Shown here: positions 24,629-32,654 of the stretch, one piece after another
Layout of the letters: each line of letters opens with the position of its first letter
How positions within the stretch are numbered: the stretch's first letter is position 1
NCBI GenBank assembly: GCA_018240505.1
Contig: JAFEFQ010000002.1
Location: 1-39,810, forward strand
Origin: Pseudomonadota bacterium
Lineage (GTDB): Bacteria > Pseudomonadota > Gammaproteobacteria > Xanthomonadales > Rhodanobacteraceae
Length of the DNA stretch: 39,810 nucleotides
Direction: 5' to 3'
Program-made: the position numbers and the translations under genes
Notes under the pieces: model-generated
Databases searched by the model: none
What the model was told of the DNA's origin: nothing
What the model saw: only the letters and a program-made list of their open reading frames with translations

Positions 24629-26119
24629 ATGCGTCTGCGTCTGTGGCATCGCCTGTTTCTCGCCTTCGCCGTGCTCACTTTGGCGATCATCGCCGGCTTC
24701 GTCGCCTGGCAGCAGCGCAATTTCCGCCAAGGCTTTTCGACCTATCTCAACGAAGTCTCGCTGCAGCGGCTGCAATCCGCGGCCGAACGCCTCGGCGAGG
24801 TCTATGCCGAACGCGGCGGCTCGTGGGATTTCCTGCGTGGCGACGTGCGCGCGTTCGACGCCTATGTCGACCCGTTTCGCCAGAAGCGCAGGGGCTTGGC
24901 CGAAGGGCCGCCGCCCGCACCGGGCGGCCCGCCGGGCGAACCTGGCGCGCCGCCGCCGGAGCTGCCGCCGGGCGCGGAGATCAAACCGCCGTCCGACATG
25001 CCGCCGCCGCGCGGCGGGCCATCGAGTCGGGTGCTGCTGGTCGACGCGACCGGCGCGAGCATTGTCGGCGATGCGCGCATCGCCGCTGAGGGCGATCCGC
25101 TGCGCGTGGCGATTCATTCCGGCGGCAAGGAAGTCGGCAGCCTGCTGATGCGCAAGATCCCGCCGCGCGCTTTCGGCGGACCCGATCTCGCCTTCGCGCT
25201 CGCCCAGCGGCATGCCGCGATCGTCGCCGGCGGCGTGGCGCTGCTCGTCGCGCTCGGCTTCGCCTTCGCGCTCGCGCGCTGGCTGCTCGCGCCGGTGCGC
25301 GCGCTGACCCAAGGCATGCACGCGCTGACCGCCGGCGACTACGCGCGTCGCGTCGCCGCGGGCGGCAGCGCCGAGCTCGGCGCGCTCGCGCGCGACTTCA
25401 ACCGCCTCGCGCAGACGCTCGAAGCGCACCGCGATGCGCGCAGGCGCTGGGGCGCCGACATCGCGCACGAATTGCGCACGCCGCTGAGCGTGCTGCGCGG
25501 AGAAATCGCGGCGTTGCAGGACGGCGTGCGCGCGCCGACGCCGGCCGCGTTCGATTCGCTTGCGGCCGAGGGCGAGCGCCTGTCGGGCCTGATCGAGGAC
25601 TTGTACCAGCTCGCGCTCGCCGATGCCGGCGCGCTCGAATACCGCTTCGAGACGCTCGATCTCGCCGATGTCGTGCGCGACGCCGCGCAGTTGCAGAAGC
25701 GCGCCTGTGCCGACGCGGGCCTCGCGCTGGAACTGGACCTGCCGGGCGATGCCCCGGCCGTGCGCGGCGATGCGCGGCGCCTGGGCCAGTTGCTCGACAA
25801 CCTGATCGCGAATGCGCGCCGCTACACCGACGCGCCGGGGCGCATCCGCATCGCGTTGACGCGGGCGGCGGACAGGGTGCGCCTCGCCATCGACGATACG
25901 CCGCCCGGCGTGCCGGCGGAATCGCTGCCGCTGCTGTTCGAGCGCCTCTACCGCGTCGACGACTCGCGCGCGCGCAACCGCGGCGGCGCGGGCCTCGGCC
26001 TCGCGATCTGCCGCGCGATCGTCGAGGCGCACGGCGGTACGATTCGCGCCGAAGCCTCGCAACTCGGCGGCCTGTCCATCCTCGTCGATCTGCCCCACGC
26101 CACGGAGACACTCGCATGA
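24629..26119 (+). CDS. BaeS-like sensor histidine kinase
   Basis: A 496-residue inner-membrane sensor kinase with two membrane helices (about 8-27 and 197-220) around a periplasmic domain of about 170 residues. A HAMP domain follows (LLAPVRALTQGMHALTAGDY), then the H box DIAHELRTPL with His280. The ATPase domain has an N box (QLLDNLIANARRYT), a G1 box in the BaeS style (DDTPPGVP), an F box (LFERLYR) and a G2 box (GGAGLGLAI). The periplasmic domain contains an unusual Pro/Gly-rich stretch, about residues 93-131. The stop codon overlaps the start of the response regulator gene (ATGA), so the pair is translationally coupled. The signal is unknown; BaeS senses envelope stress and metals in enterics. 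Confidence 0.93.
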   Translation: MRLRLWHRLFLAFAVLTLAIIAGFVAWQQRNFRQGFSTYLNEVSLQRLQSAAERLGEVYAERGGSWDFLRGDVRAFDAYVDPFRQKRRGLAEGPPPAPGGPPGEPGAPPPELPPGAEIKPPSDMPPPRGGPSSRVLLVDATGASIVGDARIAAEGDPLRVAIHSGGKEVGSLLMRKIPPRAFGGPDLAFALAQRHAAIVAGGVALLVALGFAFALARWLLAPVRALTQGMHALTAGDYARRVAAGGSAELGALARDFNRLAQTLEAHRDARRRWGADIAHELRTPLSVLRGEIAALQDGVRAPTPAAFDSLAAEGERLSGLIEDLYQLALADAGALEYRFETLDLADVVRDAAQLQKRACADAGLALELDLPGDAPAVRGDARRLGQLLDNLIANARRYTDAPGRIRIALTRAADRVRLAIDDTPPGVPAESLPLLFERLYRVDDSRARNRGGAGLGLAICRAIVEAHGGTIRAEASQLGGLSILVDLPHATETLA

Positions 26120-26883
26120 CGGTCAGCGCGAACGATTCCACGGAACGCGATCCGGGCAAGCCCGATGCCGGCAAGCCCGATTCGAGCAAACACGTTCTCG
26201 TCGTCGAGGACGAGCCGAAGATCGGTGCATTGCTGCGCGACTACCTGGCCGCCTCGGCGTTCCGCGTCAGCTTGCGCGAGACGGGGGCGGGCACGGTCGA
26301 GTGGATCCGCGAGCACGCACCCGATGCGGTCGTGCTCGACCTGATGCTGCCCGGCGTCGACGGCCTGCAAATCTGCCGCGCGCTGCGCGCGCTGCCCGAG
26401 CCGCGCATCGCCAACGTGCCGCTGCTGATGTTGACCGCGCGCGTCGAGGAAATCGACCGCCTGCTCGGCCTCGAACTTGGCGCGGACGACTATATCTGCA
26501 AGCCGTTCAGTCCGCGCGAAGTCGTCGCGCGGGTCAGGGCGGTGTTGCGCCGCGCCGCGCCGGTCGATCCCGGCAAGCTGCCCGCGGTCGAGCTCGACGA
26601 GGAACGCTTCGAGGCGCGCGTGCGCGGCCAGGCGGTGGCGCTGACCCCGGTCGAGTTCCGCCTGCTGCGCAAGCTGTCGGCGCAGCCGGGCCGCGTCTAC
26701 TCGCGACAGCAGCTGATGGATGCGCTGTACAGCGATCATCGCGTGGTCAGCGACCGCACCGTGGACAGTCACGTCAAGAACCTGCGGCGCAAGCTCGGCG
26801 AGGCCGGCGTCGACCCGATCGCGTCGATCTACGGTCTCGGCTATCGCTTCGAGTGGAGCGAGGCCTCGCCGCAGCAGGCCTGA
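26116..26883 (+). CDS. BaeR-like OmpR-family response regulator
   Basis: A 255-residue response regulator. A charged N-terminal tail of 24 residues with a repeated GKPD motif precedes the receiver domain (VLVVEDEPKIG; phospho-acceptor Asp75 in VVLDLMLPGVDG; Lys129 in DDYICKPFSPRE). The C-terminal OmpR/PhoB winged helix (ALTPVEFRLLRKL; VVSDRTVDSHVKNLRRKLGE; SIYGLGYRFEW) binds DNA. It is coupled to the kinase gene by a 4-base overlap and should be phosphorylated by it. Target genes are not evident in the window; the antiporter downstream is on the other strand. Confidence 0.95.
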   Translation: MTVSANDSTERDPGKPDAGKPDSSKHVLVVEDEPKIGALLRDYLAASAFRVSLRETGAGTVEWIREHAPDAVVLDLMLPGVDGLQICRALRALPEPRIANVPLLMLTARVEEIDRLLGLELGADDYICKPFSPREVVARVRAVLRRAAPVDPGKLPAVELDEERFEARVRGQAVALTPVEFRLLRKLSAQPGRVYSRQQLMDALYSDHRVVSDRTVDSHVKNLRRKLGEAGVDPIASIYGLGYRFEWSEASPQQA

Positions 26884-26901
26884 TTTCCCCGCACTACGCC
26901 A

Positions 26902-26924
26902 GCCGGCGCTATCGCGTCGCCGGC
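26902..26924. terminator. Hairpin between convergent baeR-like gene and small membrane gene
   Basis: GCCGGCG (26902-26908) pairs with CGCCGGC (26918-26924) with a 9-base loop, overlapping the stop codon of the small gene on the minus strand. It is placed to end both convergent transcripts; no T-tract is seen. Confidence 0.4.
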
Positions 26925-27112
26925 CTGCCGCCGAGTACGCGCGCGGGCAGCATCAACAGCGCGCGCAGGAACTCGAACACGCCTTCGAGGGCGATGCCGA
27001 CGAGGCGAAACGGCAGCAGCAGAAGCCAGACGATCGGGTAGAGGATCAGCGCGAGCAGGGCGATCGGCCAGCAGAACACGAACAACAGCAGCCAGAGGAT
27101 GAAGGTCAGCAT
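26909..27112 (-). CDS. Small hydrophobic membrane protein
   Basis: I take the ATG at 27112 (MLTFILWLLLFVFCW), which has GAGAG upstream and gives 67 residues. Most of the protein is two closely spaced hydrophobic segments (MLTFILWLLLFVFCWPIALL and ALILYPIVWLLLLPF), followed by an amphipathic, Arg-containing tail. I recognise no family beyond small inner-membrane proteins of unknown function. The longer frame upstream is Arg/His-rich and looks non-coding. The gene lies 134 bases upstream of the antiporter's 3' end on the same strand side and converges on the baeR-like gene. Confidence 0.65.
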   Translation of the reverse strand: MLTFILWLLLFVFCWPIALLALILYPIVWLLLLPFRLVGIALEGVFEFLRALLMLPARVLGGRPATR

Positions 27113-27246
27113 CGGCGTCTCTCGATGGCCTGGGGATTTGGCCAACGTGGGGCCGACTCTACGTCGTCTCAAGCACGGGCGGGAGTGCCGGATGGCATGG
27201 TCGCACGTTCGTTCAGTGTCCGGTGGTCCGTGCGTGCCGAATTCCG

Positions 27247-29082
27247 TCACGGCGTACCGGCAATCATCTCCTTGCCTTCCTCGTCCGCGTCGCTTTCGAT
27301 CTGGATCGGACGCTCGTCGGCCTCGAACAGGCGGTCGAGGTCCTTGAGCGCTTCCTGGGAGGTCTGCAGCAGCGCGGCATCGTCGTCGTAGACGAGGTGC
27401 TGGTCGCGCAGCAACTGCTCGTCGCGCTTGCGGAAAATGTCGATGCGCGCCTTCGCGATTTCGGGCGCGATGCCGAGGTCGACGAGCACGCCCTTGGCCA
27501 TGACCAGACTCGAATAGAACGTGTCGCGCACGATGCCGTCGACGTTCATGTCCATCAGGCGCCAGACGTGCTGGCGATTGCGCGCACGCGCGATGATCCT
27601 GATGTGCGGATACAGGCGTTTGACGATGCGTGCGGTGCGGATGTTGAGTTCCGGATCGTCCGTGGTCAGCACGAAGACCTCGGCCTTCTCGATGCCGGCC
27701 GCGCGCAGCAGCTCCGGCTTGCTCGAATCACCGAAGTAGATGTGCTGGTTGAAGCGGCGCACGAGCTCGACCTGCTCGACCGAACTTTCCAGCGCGGTGA
27801 ACGGAATCTTCTGCGCGCGCAGCACGCGCGCGACGATCTGGCCGACACGGCCGTAGCCGGCGATGATGACGCGCGGATGCTCGTCGGGGATGACGTCGAA
27901 CTCGCGCTGCGGCGCCTTCGCACGCGTCGCGAACCACTTGCCGCCGCCGATCACGAGCAGCGGGGTCAGCGCCATCGACAGCGTGACCGAGACGACGAGC
28001 AGGCTGTGCTGGGTCGCCTCGAGCAGTTCATGGTCGCGGGCGAGGTTGAGCACGACGAAGGCGAATTCGCCGCCGCCGGCGAGGACCAGCGCGAGCCTGG
28101 CCGACTGGTTGAAATCGAGCTTGCCCGAGAGCTTGCCGATCGCGAGCAGCACGAGCGCCTTGACCACGAGGATGCTGGCGACCATCAGGCCGACCGTGAG
28201 CGGTTGCTGCCTGACCAGGCCGAGATCGAGCGAGACGCCGACGCCGACGAAGAACAGGCCGAGCAGCAGGCCCTTGAACGGCTCGATCTGCGATTCGATC
28301 TCGTGGCGGAATTCCGAGTCGGCCAGCAGCACGCCGGCGAGAAACGCGCCAAGCGACATCTGCATGCCCGCGAGCTGCATCAGCCAGGCCGCGCCGAACA
28401 CGACGAGCAGCGCCATCGCGGTGAACACTTCGGGAATTTGCGTGCCGGCGACCGCGCGGAAGATCGGGCGCAGCAGATAGCGGCCGCCGACGATGACGAC
28501 GGCGATGATGCCGATGGCCTTGGCCGCGGCGAGCCAGACATTGCCGCTCGCGTCGGACGCGACATGCGCACCGAGCAGGGGTACGAGGGCGAGGATCGGG
28601 ATCGCGGCGAGGTCCTGGAACAGCAGGATCGCGAACGCGAGGCGGCCGTGCGGCTCGCCGATCTCCTTGCGCTCGGCCAGCGTCTGCAGGCCGATCGCGG
28701 TCGACGACAGCGCGAGCGCGAGACCGATGATGACCGCCGCGCCGGCGCCGCTGCCGAAGGCGAGCGCGAGGCCGCCGAGCACGGCCGCCGACAGCACGAC
28801 CTGCAGCAGGCCCGCGCCGAACACGGCGCGGCGCATCAGCCACAGGCGCGCGGGCGAAAGCTCGAGGCCGATCACGAACAGCAGCAGGATCACGCCGAGC
28901 TCGGACAGCTCGTCCGCCTGGCTCATGTCCGGCGCCAGGCCGAGCAGGTTCGGCCCGATCAGCGCGCCGGCGCCGAGATAGCCGATCACCGCGCCGAGGC
29001 CGGCGCGCTTGGACAGCGCCACGGCGACGACCGCGGCGGCCAGGAACATCACCATGTACTGCAGGAAGTGGGAGCCTTCCAT
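27247..29082 (-). CDS. CPA2-type monovalent cation:proton antiporter (KefB/KefC-like)
   Basis: A 611-residue transporter. The first 380 or so residues form the multi-helix Na+/H+ exchanger domain (GYLGAGALIGPNLLGL; LFVIGLELSP; LALSSTAIGLQTL; LLFQDLAAIPILAL). A cytoplasmic TrkA-N/RCK domain follows (VIIAGYGRVGQIVARVLRAQ), and a charged C-terminal tail. KefB/C proteins release potassium in response to glutathione adducts of electrophiles; whether this member is glutathione-gated is not clear, and no KefF/KefG ancillary gene is adjacent. It is probably monocistronic. Confidence 0.93.
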   Translation of the reverse strand: MEGSHFLQYMVMFLAAAVVAVALSKRAGLGAVIGYLGAGALIGPNLLGLAPDMSQADELSELGVILLLFVIGLELSPARLWLMRRAVFGAGLLQVVLSAAVLGGLALAFGSGAGAAVIIGLALALSSTAIGLQTLAERKEIGEPHGRLAFAILLFQDLAAIPILALVPLLGAHVASDASGNVWLAAAKAIGIIAVVIVGGRYLLRPIFRAVAGTQIPEVFTAMALLVVFGAAWLMQLAGMQMSLGAFLAGVLLADSEFRHEIESQIEPFKGLLLGLFFVGVGVSLDLGLVRQQPLTVGLMVASILVVKALVLLAIGKLSGKLDFNQSARLALVLAGGGEFAFVVLNLARDHELLEATQHSLLVVSVTLSMALTPLLVIGGGKWFATRAKAPQREFDVIPDEHPRVIIAGYGRVGQIVARVLRAQKIPFTALESSVEQVELVRRFNQHIYFGDSSKPELLRAAGIEKAEVFVLTTDDPELNIRTARIVKRLYPHIRIIARARNRQHVWRLMDMNVDGIVRDTFYSSLVMAKGVLVDLGIAPEIAKARIDIFRKRDEQLLRDQHLVYDDDAALLQTSQEALKDLDRLFEADERPIQIESDADEEGKEMIAGTP

Positions 29083-29212
29083 CGCGGATCCTCGGGTTCT
29101 TGCGCAATTATAGACACCGCACGGATCGGCGCCGATCGGCTGCGCGCAATCTCAGCCGCTGAGACCACGCCACGGCATTCTCGCCTGCATCCTGGCGAGT
29201 GTGGAGTAGATC

Positions 29213-29581
29213 ATGCGTACAGCCTTCCTGTATTCAAGTGCGGTGCCGTCGTTCGCGAAAAAAGAGCCGGCGATCGCCGTGCGCATCGCGCAGGCGTGGC
29301 TGGCCTTCGGCGGCCTCGCACTGCTGTGCCTGCCGACGTTGCGTGGCTACAGCGAATGGGTCGGCTGGCTGCCGCTTTGGCTCGTGGTCGTGCCGGCGGC
29401 GCAGCTTGCGATCCTGCGCTGGCGATTCCTGCTGGGCGCGTCGCGCCGAGTCTGCAGCCGCCTGCGTCGGCGCCGCGCTGTGTCCGCTCCGCACCACGCG
29501 CGCAGTGTGCGTAAACCGGTGCGTCCGCGTCGTGCCAACCGAGGTACGCACGCGCTGCTCGCCGCCTTCCTGTTCCGCTAG
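29213..29581 (+). CDS. Hypothetical two-helix membrane protein
   Basis: A 122-residue protein with a good ribosome binding site (GGAG 7 bases before the ATG) and its own terminator just after the stop codon. Two hydrophobic segments (AWLAFGGLALLCLPTL and LPLWLVVVPAAQLAILRW) are joined by a short loop. The C-terminal third is strongly basic (RRVCSRLRRRR and onward), suggesting a cytoplasmic tail that touches nucleic acid or phospholipid. I recognise no family. The combination of expression signals and membrane topology makes it a likely real gene. Confidence 0.7.
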   Translation: MRTAFLYSSAVPSFAKKEPAIAVRIAQAWLAFGGLALLCLPTLRGYSEWVGWLPLWLVVVPAAQLAILRWRFLLGASRRVCSRLRRRRAVSAPHHARSVRKPVRPRRANRGTHALLAAFLFR

Positions 29582-29587
29582 TTGGTA

Positions 29588-29610
29588 GGGCCACGGATGG
29601 CCCGCTTTTT
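29588..29610 (+). terminator. Rho-independent terminator
   Basis: GGGCCA-CGGA-TGGCCC (29588-29603) followed by GC and TTTTT (29606-29610), 6 bases after the stop codon of the preceding two-helix membrane protein gene. This is the clearest intrinsic terminator in the window. Confidence 0.8.
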
Positions 29611-29633
29611 CGGAACCCGGGCGTTCGGACGGG

Positions 29634-31118
29634 TCAATCCGCGATGCCGAGCCGCTTGCGTTCGAGCCGGCGCAGGAATTCCTCCATGATGCGCCGGTAC
29701 AGGTCTTCGCCGAGATAGTCGTCCTCGACGCCCGCGTCGATCGAGGGATTGTCGTTGACCTCGATGACGACGATGCGCTCGCCGTTCTGCTTGATGTCGA
29801 CGCCGTAGAGGCCGTCGCCGATCGAGGCGGTGGCCTTGAGCGCGAGCTTGACCACCTCGCTGGGCGCGTCGCGCACGGGCAGGGTCTTGAAGCCGCCGGA
29901 TTTCTGCGTGGCGTTGGCGCCGTGGTTGTAGATCTGCCAGTGGCCGCGCGACATGAAGTACTGGCAGGCGTACAGCGCCTGGCCGTCGAGCACGCCGATG
30001 CGCCAGTCGAATTCGGTGAACATGAATTCCTGCGCGAGCACGAGCGCGGTGTGCTGGAACAGGTCGTCGGCCGCGGTCTTCAATTGCCCGGGCGTCTCCA
30101 CCTTGACGATACCACGCGAAAAAGACCCATCAGGAATCTTCAGCACGATCGGGAAGCCGAGCAGGTCGGGCAGCTCGGCCAGCCTCTTCGCATCGTCGCG
30201 GTAGAGGATTTCGGTCTTCGGCGTCGCGAGCTTGCGCGATTTCAACAGGTCGTGCAGGTAGATCTTGTTCGTGCACTTGAGGATCGAGCCCGGGTCGTCG
30301 ATCACGACCATGCCTTCCTTCTCCGCCTTGTTGGCGAAGCGGTAGGTGTGGTTGTCGATCGCGGTGGTCTCGCGGATGAACAGGCCGTCGTACTCGGCCA
30401 GGCGCGAGTAGTCGTTCTTGCCGATGGTCTCGACCTCGATGCCGATTTCCTTGCCGGCCTCGACGAACGATTTCAGCGCGCGCCTGTTCGACGGCGGCAT
30501 GGCCTCGTTCGGATCGGCGAGCATGGCGATGTCGTAGCGGTAGGCCTTGCGCGCACGCGGTTTGCGCCAGAGCTTCTTCGAGAACCTGTCGAGCGAAGCG
30601 GCGAACGAATCTTCCTGCTGGTCGGTCAGAGTGTGCAGGCCGGCAGGCTTGATCGCGGCGATCTGCCAGACCTTCTCGCGCTCGAACTCGAGGCGCAGGA
30701 TCGGGCACGGAAACGTGTCGAACACCTGGCGCGCGAGATCGGACAGCGTCGTGTAGCTGGTCTCGCCGAAGTAGACGAGCACGCCGAAGTCGGTGGCGTC
30801 GCGGCCGCCCTCGGGCAGGAACTTGATCAGCTTCTGGTTGAGGTCCTCGATGTCGAGGCCGTACAGCGCGCGCTTGCGCAGGTCGTTGATCGTGCGTACC
30901 GACGGAATGACCCTGTGCCCGCGCGCCTCGGCGAGCAGCGAGACGTAGTAGCCGATGCCGAGGTACTTGTAGCTGCGGCAGAGGTTGATCACCTGCACGC
31001 GCTCGTCGTCGACCGCGATCGGCTCCTTCAGATAATCCTGCGCCGCGACGACGTTGTCGGACGGATAGTACGAGCCCCAGTCCGAGGCTTTTTCCACGAC
31101 GATGACGAGCCTGCTCAT
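29634..31118 (-). CDS. RimK-family ATP-grasp ligase with N-terminal RLAN-type domain
   Basis: A 494-residue protein. The N-terminal 150 or so residues (SDNVVAAQDYLKEPI; INLCRSYKYLGIGYYVSLLA) match the domain found before RimK-like ATP-grasp modules. The C-terminal part is an ATP-grasp fold with the family's ATP-binding and metal-binding segments (FPIVLKIPDGSFSRGIVKVE; GDGLYGVDIKQNGERIVVIE; VNDNPSIDAGVED). RimK proteins add amino acids, such as glutamate, to a carboxyl group using ATP. The substrate of this branch is not established. From memory, comparative work on amidoligases linked such genes to GNAT acetyltransferases, and one is divergent here (31361). No signal peptide; cytoplasmic. Confidence 0.9.
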   Translation of the reverse strand: MSRLVIVVEKASDWGSYYPSDNVVAAQDYLKEPIAVDDERVQVINLCRSYKYLGIGYYVSLLAEARGHRVIPSVRTINDLRKRALYGLDIEDLNQKLIKFLPEGGRDATDFGVLVYFGETSYTTLSDLARQVFDTFPCPILRLEFEREKVWQIAAIKPAGLHTLTDQQEDSFAASLDRFSKKLWRKPRARKAYRYDIAMLADPNEAMPPSNRRALKSFVEAGKEIGIEVETIGKNDYSRLAEYDGLFIRETTAIDNHTYRFANKAEKEGMVVIDDPGSILKCTNKIYLHDLLKSRKLATPKTEILYRDDAKRLAELPDLLGFPIVLKIPDGSFSRGIVKVETPGQLKTAADDLFQHTALVLAQEFMFTEFDWRIGVLDGQALYACQYFMSRGHWQIYNHGANATQKSGGFKTLPVRDAPSEVVKLALKATASIGDGLYGVDIKQNGERIVVIEVNDNPSIDAGVEDDYLGEDLYRRIMEEFLRRLERKRLGIAD

Positions 31119-31360
31119 GCGTGGTCAGGAAAAATCTTGAGAAGTGCGGCCGGGATGGCCGCTTGAGAGCGGGCAGGGAAGTCCGCTGAAAATACACTCG
31201 GAGGTTCGGACATGGCGGGCTGCGCCGTGGTGACGGGGCGCGCAGTGTGACACAACCGGGCCGCGCGGGATTCAGCCAAATCCAACAATTCACTCGCAAT
31301 TCACCTCGGGCGGGACGCGCGCAGTTGTCTGCATCCGCCGCCCTGGCTTAGGCTGCGCCC

Positions 31361-31834
31361 ATGCCCGCCCCGCACCCCGACATCTCGATCCGTGCCGCCG
31401 TCGACGGCGATCTCGGCGCCTTGCTCGCGCTCGAACATGCATCGTTCACCAGCGACCACCTGTCGCGCCGCCAGTACCGGCAGCACCTGCACAGCGCGAC
31501 CGCGGACGTGCTCGCCGCGGCCGATGCGGTCGGCCTGCTCGGCAAGGCTGTCGTGTTCTATCGCGCCGGCAGCGACATCGCGAGGCTGTATTCGATCGCG
31601 GTCGCCGAACGCGCGCGCGGCCGCGGCGTTGCCAAGGCGCTCATGGCCGCGGTCGAAGTGGCGGCGCGACGGCGCCAGTGTGCGCGCCTGCGCCTGGAAG
31701 TGCGCAAGGGCAACACGGCCGCGATCGCGCTGTACGAACGCCTCGGCTTCCGCCGCTTCGGCGAGAAGCGCGGCTTCTACGAGGACGGCGCGGACGCGTG
31801 GCGCTACGAGAAACGGTTGACGCGCGACGAATGA
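31361..31834 (+). CDS. GNAT-family N-acetyltransferase
   Basis: A 157-residue acetyltransferase with the GNAT fold. It has the acetyl-CoA pyrophosphate-binding motif (VAERARGRGVAKALM) and the C-terminal ALYERLGFRRFGEKRGFYED motif, similar to RimI. It acetylates an amine on a protein, peptide or metabolite; the target is unknown. It is divergent from the RimK-type gene across a 242-base gap, which suggests shared function. No good ribosome binding site is seen before the ATG at 31361, so the start is less sure than the identity. Confidence 0.88.
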   Translation: MPAPHPDISIRAAVDGDLGALLALEHASFTSDHLSRRQYRQHLHSATADVLAAADAVGLLGKAVVFYRAGSDIARLYSIAVAERARGRGVAKALMAAVEVAARRRQCARLRLEVRKGNTAAIALYERLGFRRFGEKRGFYEDGADAWRYEKRLTRDE

Positions 31835-31839
31835 GGGGC

Positions 31840-31859
31840 GGCTCGGCTCGAGCCAAGCC
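31840..31859. terminator. Short stem between convergent genes
   Basis: GGCTCGGCTCGAGCCAAGCC is a near-perfect inverted repeat with one mismatch pair, lying between the stop codons of the GNAT and UPF0114 genes. It could act as a bidirectional terminator; no T-tract. Confidence 0.35.
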
Positions 31860-31891
31860 CCTTGCGCTGACCGTGCTTCGTGTCGCCCTGA

Positions 31892-32515
31892 TCAGTGCGC
31901 CACGGACGTCCTGCGTGCCGCCCCGCCATTCATGATGCGGTCGGTCGCGGCGATACCGATCGCGGAAAGGATGAAGACGCAGTGGATGATGGTCTGCCAC
32001 ATGACGCCGACCGGAGTCAGCGTGCTGCAGCGGGGCGAGGCGACCGACGCGTCCTTGATCAAGGCCATTTCCTCGGGACCGCAGAACGGCAGGCCGGTCA
32101 AGGCGCCGGCGGCGATAAAGGTCTTGAGCAGGTGGATCGAGGAGATGCCGATGATCGCCATCGCCAGCTTGACCTTGAGTACCGAGGCGTTGACGTGGCT
32201 GAGCCATTCCGGCTGGTCGGGATGGTCTTCCAGGCGCAGGCGCGAGACGAAGGTCTCGTAGCCGCCGACGATGACCATGACGAGCAGGTTCGAGATCATG
32301 ACCACGTCGATCAGGCCGAGCACGATCAGCATGATTTCCTGCTCGCCGAAATTCACTGCGCCGACGATGAGGTGCCATAGCTCCTTGACGAAGAGCACGA
32401 CGTAGACGCCCTGGGCCACGATCAGGCCCAGGTACAGCGGCAGCTGCAGCCAGCGCGAGGAGAAGATCAACAGCGGCAGCGGCTGCATGCCCTGCCGGGT
32501 GGAATTCGATGACAT
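31892..32515 (-). CDS. UPF0114/YqhA-family inner-membrane protein
   Basis: A 207-residue protein of the YqhA/UPF0114 family (TIGR00645 from memory). About four membrane helices are visible: [60 protein letters not shown] and [20 protein letters not shown]. Conserved segments include [13 protein letters not shown] and the loop [21 protein letters not shown]. The function is unknown in any organism I know of. It is monocistronic and divergent from the oligopeptidase gene. Confidence 0.9.
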   Translation of the reverse strand: MSSNSTRQGMQPLPLLIFSSRWLQLPLYLGLIVAQGVYVVLFVKELWHLIVGAVNFGEQEIMLIVLGLIDVVMISNLLVMVIVGGYETFVSRLRLEDHPDQPEWLSHVNASVLKVKLAMAIIGISSIHLLKTFIAAGALTGLPFCGPEEMALIKDASVASPRCSTLTPVGVMWQTIIHCVFILSAIGIAATDRIMNGGAARRTSVAH

Positions 32516-32654
32516 GGACTACCCCGATTGCGAACAAAGTCGCCGATTCTAGCGATCGAATGTTTGGATTGCGTTAGCGCGGCGCCGGCCGGATTGTTTC
32601 GTGTCGCCGGCCTGTCTACCATCGCCGCTTCGTCGTGAAACCGATGGTTCTTCC

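Noticed and set aside
24349..25089. 246-codon frame covering the lysR fragment and the start of the sensor kinase
   Set aside because: It is a shifted frame over two real sequences; the meaningful frame is the one that reproduces the LysR C terminus.
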